A stretch of 64,000 nt of DNA from Planctomycetaceae bacterium. GTDB lineage: Bacteria; Planctomycetota; Planctomycetia; Planctomycetales; Planctomycetaceae. The position numbers and the translations under genes were made by a program. The notes under the pieces are model-generated. The model worked only from the letters and a program-made list of their open reading frames with translations, was not told where the DNA came from and ran no database searches. The stretch spans positions 62,001 through 126,000 of the forward strand of contig JAKFWA010000022.1 in NCBI GenBank assembly GCA_021732995.1, given 5' to 3'. Positions 59,347-64,000 of the stretch are shown here, one piece after another (position 1 is the stretch's first letter; every line of letters starts with the position of its first letter).

Positions 59347-61620
59347 ATGTCGTTTGATGTGCTCAATCCCTGGATGCTGGCGGGCCTGGCAGGCATTGCC
59401 TTGCCCGTGATCGCACATCTGTTGAGCCGCAAGAAATACGACGTCGTGCAGTGGGGCGCGATGCAGTTCCTGGAACTGGGACGTCAGGCCAAACGCCGCA
59501 TCCGGCTGGAAGAGTTTCTGCTCCTGGCGCTGCGCATGGGACTGATCTCGCTGATTGCGATCGCGATGGCTCGACCATGGCTGTCGGGATCAATGGTGAG
59601 CAACTTCTCGGCGGCGCCGACCAGTGACTACGTCATTGTGATCGACAGCTCGTACAGCAGTGACTGGCGGGGTTCGACGAAGACACCGCACCAGCAGGCC
59701 GTTCGCTGGGCGACTCAATTCCTCAACGAGTTGTCGCCTTTGGACACGGTGGCCGTGCTGGACGCTCGCGATCAGGTGGAACCCGTCGTGCCGACGCTGA
59801 CGCGTGATCGCGAGCTAGTCCGCAAGACTCTGGAGAACCTGCCGACTCCATCAGGGACCTCAAAGCTGCATGAGTCCGTGATTCGCGGCGTGCAGTTGCT
59901 GAGTTCCGGTACGGCGCTGTCGCGGCACGTGATCGTCGTCACAGACGGCCAGCAACTGCCGTGGCGTCACGCGGACGCTCACTTCTGGCTGCAGATGGAT
60001 GAACTTCGCAAGCAGGCGTCCGTGCCGTCCGACGTTTGGGTGGTCAATACGCAGCGGCAGCAGGCCAAGCGAGTTAACTACAGCCTCGATCGTTTGCAGC
60101 TCTCGCGCGAGTTGACGGTGATCGACTTCCCGGTGCGGATCAAGACGCGACTTCGCAACAGTGGCGCACCAGCATCCGTGAATCGCCGCGTCTTCCTGGA
60201 AATCGACGGGCAGAGATTGGCCGAACAAACGCAGAGCGTTCAGATCGAAGCCGATGGCCAGGCAACGATCGAGTTCGAGCAACGCTTCAACAAGGTCGGC
60301 ACGCATCTGATCGCGGTGGTTACGGAGAGCGACAATCTGATCGCCGATGATCGAGCCGAAGGGGTTGTCGAGATCTCAGATGCGCTGCCCGTTCTGCTCG
60401 TCGATGGGCAGTCGCATCCAGATGCCACGAAGACCGAGACCTTCTTTGCGAAGGCGGCTTTGACAGCTCCGGGCAACCCGACGCCGTGGGTGGCTGCTCA
60501 AGTCATTAACCCGGCGCAACTGACAGCGAACCGACTGGCGGCGGCTCAAGTGGTGCTGCTGGCGAATGTCGCCCGGCTGACCGACGAGCAAGTCGATAAC
60601 CTCAGGCAGTTCGTTGAAAGCGGCGGCGGTCTGGCGATCACGCTCGGCGATCAGGTCGATCGCGACTGGTACAACTCGAAGTTATTTGCCTCGGGCGATG
60701 GCTTGCTGCCGGGAGAATTAAAATCGCTGGAAACTGCTCCCAAGGATGTGGATGCGGAGCCCATCGGAGTGAATTCCGAAAGCTTGCAGCTCCCGTGGCT
60801 GAAGCCTTTTGGTACCGGTGGAGTCGATAGCCTGCTGGCCGCTCGGTTCACGCACTGGTATCGGGTCGAACCGGCGGTTGCGGATCCCGCCGTCAAGAAG
60901 CCAGAAGATGATTCTGGCGGTGAGAAGCCCAAGGTCGAAGCGCCGCCGCGCATGCCAGCCAGTGCGATTGCGAAGCTCAGCACCGGCGATCCGTGGATTG
61001 TGCACCGACCGCTCGGTCGTGGCGGCGTCTCGCTGCTGACGTCTACCTTGGATGCCGACTGGACCACGCTGCCTGCGAAGCCAGACTATGTCGCATTCCT
61101 GCATGAAATGATCTTCGATCTGACCGCCTCGCGCATCTCGCGCAACGTGGATGTGGGGACGTCTCTGATCGCGAAGCTCGAACCAAACGACCGTGTTGAG
61201 AACTGGCATTTCGTCGGTCCAGCGGGCAAAGAGCACGCTGCGCTGGCTGCTGGTAGCGAACAGAATCCGCAGGCGCGTCTGGATGAAACGCTGACTCCGG
61301 GCACCTATCGCCTGCGCCGTAAAGACGGCCCACTCAACGCCAATAACGAGCAGCACTTCGTCGTGAACTTTGACCGTGCGGAATCCGAACTCATGGCACT
61401 GACGGACGGCGAGTGGACCGAACTCACGGCAGAGAATCGCATCCGCCGCATCGAGCAGCCAACCGACCTGTTCACGGCGATCAAGTCTGAGACTGCGCGA
61501 GTCGAAACCTGGCACCTGCTGATGCTGCTGTTCCTGGCCATCCTCGTCGGTGAAGTGGTCATGACCCGCCGCCTGGTTCAGGGCGGGCACATCTTTACCG
61601 ACGATGTGGCGGATGCGTAA
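59347..61620 (+). CDS. BatA/VWA-domain membrane protein
   Basis: The protein has 757 aa. The N-terminal 80 residues are the BatA double helix (LNPWMLAGLAGIALPVIAHL, LLLALRMGLISLIAIAMARP). A VWA domain follows: YVIVIDSSYSSDW with a DxSxS-type MIDAS, and LSRHVIVVTDGQQLPWR. The middle is beta-rich with a glutamine-amidotransferase-like DUF4159/GATase-like stretch (LPVLLVDGQSHPDATKTETF, then LRQFVESGGGLAITLGDQVD). A C-terminal membrane helix ends it (WHLLMLLFLAILVGEVVM). Such proteins usually lie next to moxR and DUF58 genes; the only MoxR here is at 34687. Function is unknown beyond a probable cell-envelope role. Confidence 0.9.
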   Translation: MSFDVLNPWMLAGLAGIALPVIAHLLSRKKYDVVQWGAMQFLELGRQAKRRIRLEEFLLLALRMGLISLIAIAMARPWLSGSMVSNFSAAPTSDYVIVIDSSYSSDWRGSTKTPHQQAVRWATQFLNELSPLDTVAVLDARDQVEPVVPTLTRDRELVRKTLENLPTPSGTSKLHESVIRGVQLLSSGTALSRHVIVVTDGQQLPWRHADAHFWLQMDELRKQASVPSDVWVVNTQRQQAKRVNYSLDRLQLSRELTVIDFPVRIKTRLRNSGAPASVNRRVFLEIDGQRLAEQTQSVQIEADGQATIEFEQRFNKVGTHLIAVVTESDNLIADDRAEGVVEISDALPVLLVDGQSHPDATKTETFFAKAALTAPGNPTPWVAAQVINPAQLTANRLAAAQVVLLANVARLTDEQVDNLRQFVESGGGLAITLGDQVDRDWYNSKLFASGDGLLPGELKSLETAPKDVDAEPIGVNSESLQLPWLKPFGTGGVDSLLAARFTHWYRVEPAVADPAVKKPEDDSGGEKPKVEAPPRMPASAIAKLSTGDPWIVHRPLGRGGVSLLTSTLDADWTTLPAKPDYVAFLHEMIFDLTASRISRNVDVGTSLIAKLEPNDRVENWHFVGPAGKEHAALAAGSEQNPQARLDETLTPGTYRLRRKDGPLNANNEQHFVVNFDRAESELMALTDGEWTELTAENRIRRIEQPTDLFTAIKSETARVETWHLLMLLFLAILVGEVVMTRRLVQGGHIFTDDVADA

Positions 61621-61668
61621 CACCGGCGTTTGCCTTCCACATTGTTGGCCAGCGCGGAGTCAAACCGC

Positions 61669-63534
61669 CTATTTGCGATCCAGCGATTTCGCGATCCGTC
61701 GCTGCTCATCGGCCTCAGCTTGTCGCCCTGCGACGCGATAGGCTTCGGCCAGCCAGCGCCGCATTTGGGAGTCAGCCGGGAAGCGTTTCAGGACATCCTC
61801 CGCCAATCGAACACCGCGTTCAGACTTGCCCTGCAGGCCAAACACATGGACCAGTCGGCCGAGGGCGATCCGATCGTCAGGATTGAGTCGAACCGCTTCT
61901 TCCAGTGCCCGTTGAGCTTCATCCAGTTCGCTGCCGTCGTGCGCGATCATTCCGAGACTGCGCCACGCCTCGGAATCGGCTGGATCGATCTTCAGCACTT
62001 CCTGCCAAAGCGTTCTTGCCCGCTGCCGTTGATTCTCAAGCGTATGAGCGATCGCCAGTGCGGCCAGCAGTTCACGGTCCTTTTGGAATCTGTCTTGCAG
62101 CGGCCTGAGCGTTTCCGCTGCGGCGTTGGCGAGCAACTTGTCCTTTTCGTTCTGAGCGAACCGACTCATCAGAATTCCGCGTGCCCGCTGCAATTCAAGA
62201 GCCGGGATTCGCTCATCCGCGCCATCAAACACTCGCAATTCTGGCTCCGGATCTTTGGCCCCCGGCTGACCCGTCGATGGCCGTCGCAAGATGCGGTGGT
62301 CCGTCTGGGAAGTGTGAGGCACGTTGCTCGCGGACAGGCTCTTCATGTGACAGGCCACGCAGGAATTCTGCTGCTTGCTTCGCTCCACATCTGACGCCTT
62401 GCAGACGGATCTCGGGTCACCGTGACATTGCAGGCAACGACTCCGGTAGAATTCTTCGAGACCATCTCGCGACGGCACTTGATGGGGATCATGGCACGTG
62501 GTGCAACCAAACTTCCCGTTGCTGGCTGTGAAGCACCGACTGGATTGCATTTGCTGCACATGGCTGACGGCATCCGTCGACCCCGCAGAGTTCACTCCGG
62601 TGCCAGTCACAAAGATCGTCCAGATGTCTTCCAATGAGTCACCCGGGCGGTAGTCCAGATGGTTTCGCCCATGTCGTAAAACTCGATGACCATTCGAAAG
62701 ATGACACTGATAGCAGACGGCTTCGCGCTGGCGAGCCGGCAGGCGAGCGGGATTCACGATTTTCAGATCTGAGCCTGCGGCCTTACCCACATCCGTAGAG
62801 CCAGCATTCTTGAATAGCCCCACGTGTTCCTGAGCGGGACCGTGGCAATTCTCGCAACTGACACCGCATTCCAGAAACGGTGGCGACCCGAACCGATCAT
62901 TGTGCTGATCCAACGCATGGATACGACCAACATGACAGTTCAAGCATTCGACGGATATCTGCCGCTCAAAATGCTGGTTCTGAAGCGAGTAGCCAGGTGC
63001 CAGATCCCAACGTGCGTCACCCGAGTACCAGGTAATGGGCGATTGGAAAAGCCGTTCACTCGAAGACCACAAGAAGGTACGCCCGCGTTTGCCGGAACCG
63101 ATCGCCACCGAGATCTGTCGCGAATTGTCAATACTCACCATGCCCTGCTCATCGTTCCACAGTTCGTGGTGCTCGATGCCGTCCTCGGTCATGACGGCTT
63201 GATAGAAGAACCCGCCGGGAGCGGGAAACACTGGCTGCGAATAGTCCTCCCGAGATGTCGCCGCCGATGGTGTCTTTTGAATCAACTCCGCAGATCGGGA
63301 CTTGGGGTGTGATTGAAACGCATCCGAAATCGCCTGATGACATTCGGCACAACTTTCACTCCCCACGTACCCGACTGAAGTTCGCCTCGCGCCTGAAGCA
63401 TGCGTCGTTGGACCGCCGGTTGTGATCGGCGCAGTGGCAGGAGGCGGTGCTGGACCACGCTCGCATCCCGCCGCAATCATCAACACGGCGGCCAGAATGC
63501 AGTAATTCAAAGTGGGCGACAGCAGCCTGTTCAT
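61669..63534 (-). CDS. Multihaem c-type cytochrome lipoprotein with TPR tail
   Basis: The protein has 621 aa. The N-terminus YCILAAVLMIAAGCERG has a lipobox-like Cys. Seven CxxCH haem motifs are visible: CAECH, CLNCH, CENCH, CYQCH, CTTCH, CLQCH and CVACH, in the order and spacing typical of cytochrome c554-like or DmsE-type proteins. From about residue 440, TPR-type helices follow (WQEVLKIDPADSEAWRSLGM, ALEEAVRLNPDDRIALGRLV). Seven haems suggest electron transfer at the outer side of the membrane. Upstream on the same strand, 51 bp away, is a UnbV-type gene, a pairing frequent in planctomycetes. Redox partner is unknown. Confidence 0.9.
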   Translation of the reverse strand: MNRLLSPTLNYCILAAVLMIAAGCERGPAPPPATAPITTGGPTTHASGARRTSVGYVGSESCAECHQAISDAFQSHPKSRSAELIQKTPSAATSREDYSQPVFPAPGGFFYQAVMTEDGIEHHELWNDEQGMVSIDNSRQISVAIGSGKRGRTFLWSSSERLFQSPITWYSGDARWDLAPGYSLQNQHFERQISVECLNCHVGRIHALDQHNDRFGSPPFLECGVSCENCHGPAQEHVGLFKNAGSTDVGKAAGSDLKIVNPARLPARQREAVCYQCHLSNGHRVLRHGRNHLDYRPGDSLEDIWTIFVTGTGVNSAGSTDAVSHVQQMQSSRCFTASNGKFGCTTCHDPHQVPSRDGLEEFYRSRCLQCHGDPRSVCKASDVERSKQQNSCVACHMKSLSASNVPHTSQTDHRILRRPSTGQPGAKDPEPELRVFDGADERIPALELQRARGILMSRFAQNEKDKLLANAAAETLRPLQDRFQKDRELLAALAIAHTLENQRQRARTLWQEVLKIDPADSEAWRSLGMIAHDGSELDEAQRALEEAVRLNPDDRIALGRLVHVFGLQGKSERGVRLAEDVLKRFPADSQMRRWLAEAYRVAGRQAEADEQRRIAKSLDRK

Positions 63535-63585
63535 CCTCGGAACTTTCGATGTCTCAACTCAAAAGTCAGAGTCACAGCGAACCAC

Positions 63586-64000
63586 CTAGTTCGTTGCCGC
63601 AACCGAATCTTCGACGGGCTCGGTGATCACCAGATGCTGATTAACAGCCACAGTCTGCTGACTCGTGGGCCAATCACCATGCGGCCATCTCACAACCACC
63701 TGACACTCATTTCCCTCACCTGCTCCCAGTCCAAAGGTCGCAACGGGTTGATGGCTGGAGCTATAGCTTCCACCCGAGAATAAGTGGCGCACGAACTTGG
63801 TTGAGCCATACGTCACTTCAATAATGGCTCCCAAGCCCCGCCGGTTGCTCTTTGATCCGACTAATTCCACCTGCAGCCATTTCCCGCGAACCGAGTCATT
63901 CCGCAAAAGCGCTGCGGGTGCTCCCTGATGAACCACCAGCATGTCCAGGTCGCCATCATGGTCATAGTCCGCGACCGAGACGGCACGCCCCAGGTACATT
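63586..64000 (-). CDS. FG-GAP/VCBS and ASPIC/UnbV protein, C-terminal part
   Basis: The gene is cut by the end of the window; about 137 residues of its C-terminus are present. The first visible segment, VSVADYDHDGDLDMLVVHQG, is an FG-GAP/VCBS calcium-binding strand loop (DYDHDGDLD). The ASPIC/UnbV domain follows: SNRRGLGAIIEV, then FGLGAGEGNECQVVVRWPHG. Such proteins are exported propellers that travel with TPR or cytochrome genes. The downstream gene 51 bp away is the heptahaem TPR lipoprotein, so the two are probably co-transcribed. Confidence 0.9.
   Translation of the reverse strand, partial: MYLGRAVSVADYDHDGDLDMLVVHQGAPAALLRNDSVRGKWLQVELVGSKSNRRGLGAIIEVTYGSTKFVRHLFSGGSYSSSHQPVATFGLGAGEGNECQVVVRWPHGDWPTSQQTVAVNQHLVITEPVEDSVAATN

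Overview
The window looks like a chromosomal segment of a planctomycete (Planctomycetia). The evidence is the co-occurrence of families concentrated in that phylum: two DUF1501 proteins, a DUF1552 protein, a DUF1587/1595/1592/1588/1585 cytochrome-type protein, a DUF1080 protein, a UnbV/multihaem cytochrome pair, giant secreted proteins with degenerate LEPR-XLL-like N-termini, and a giant M56 (BlaR1-type) peptidase with WD40 and HEAT-like segments. No species can be named from sequence alone.

Layout. 1-1.7 kb: 3' end of an unrecognised gene, then lptB. 1.9-3.6 kb: a genomic scar, with tRNA-Thr(TGT), the C-terminal remnant of a tyrosine integrase reading into the tRNA, a C-terminal remnant of a YhbH/DUF444 gene, and a near-perfect 169-bp inverted repeat enclosing about 0.5 kb. 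3.6-10 kb: a 2162-aa PPC-repeat secreted protein. 10.4-19.7 kb: a small membrane protein, then a BlaI repressor and a 2767-aa BlaR1-like protein, with two 16-bp dyads (TACTA-N6-TAGTA type) upstream. 20.1-24.3 kb: IS3-family fragments, then a 1271-aa glucose/sorbosone-dehydrogenase-like protein with Ig and RTX regions. 24.9-34.7 kb: DUF1552, a paralogue of the small membrane protein, truD, DUF1501, an HTH/receiver regulator, larB and the DUF1592 protein. 34.7-46.9 kb: a MoxR ATPase, SMP-30 lactonase, a stand-alone acyltransferase-like protein, a minus-strand run (81-aa protein, bshB1-like, PP2C phosphatase, mobA), a Flp-pilin-like protein and several unrecognised planctomycete proteins. 46.9-56 kb: a mostly plus-strand housekeeping run of rny, nitroreductase, purB, a Gfo/Idh-like membrane protein, prfB (with its +1 frameshift), DUF1501 and moaC. 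56-64 kb: a Pro/Ala-rich exported protein, DUF1080, a BatA/VWA membrane protein, a heptahaem TPR lipoprotein and a UnbV protein cut by the window end.

Working together. The blaI-like gene and its giant M56 partner form a plausible autoregulated two-gene unit. mobA and moaC both serve molybdenum-cofactor synthesis but lie 17 kb apart. The DUF1501, DUF1552 and DUF1592 proteins are typical planctomycete exported proteins; all three DUF1501/DUF1552 proteins carry Tat-like twin-arginine N-termini. Several palindromic repeats sit between genes and probably act partly as transcription ends.

The observations most worth following are the BlaI/giant-M56 unit with its two operators and its internal 760-codon-spaced duplication, and the 169-bp inverted repeat whose outer ends coincide with the stop codons of both flanking genes. 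All calls come from reading the sequence and translated frames; no database search was run.
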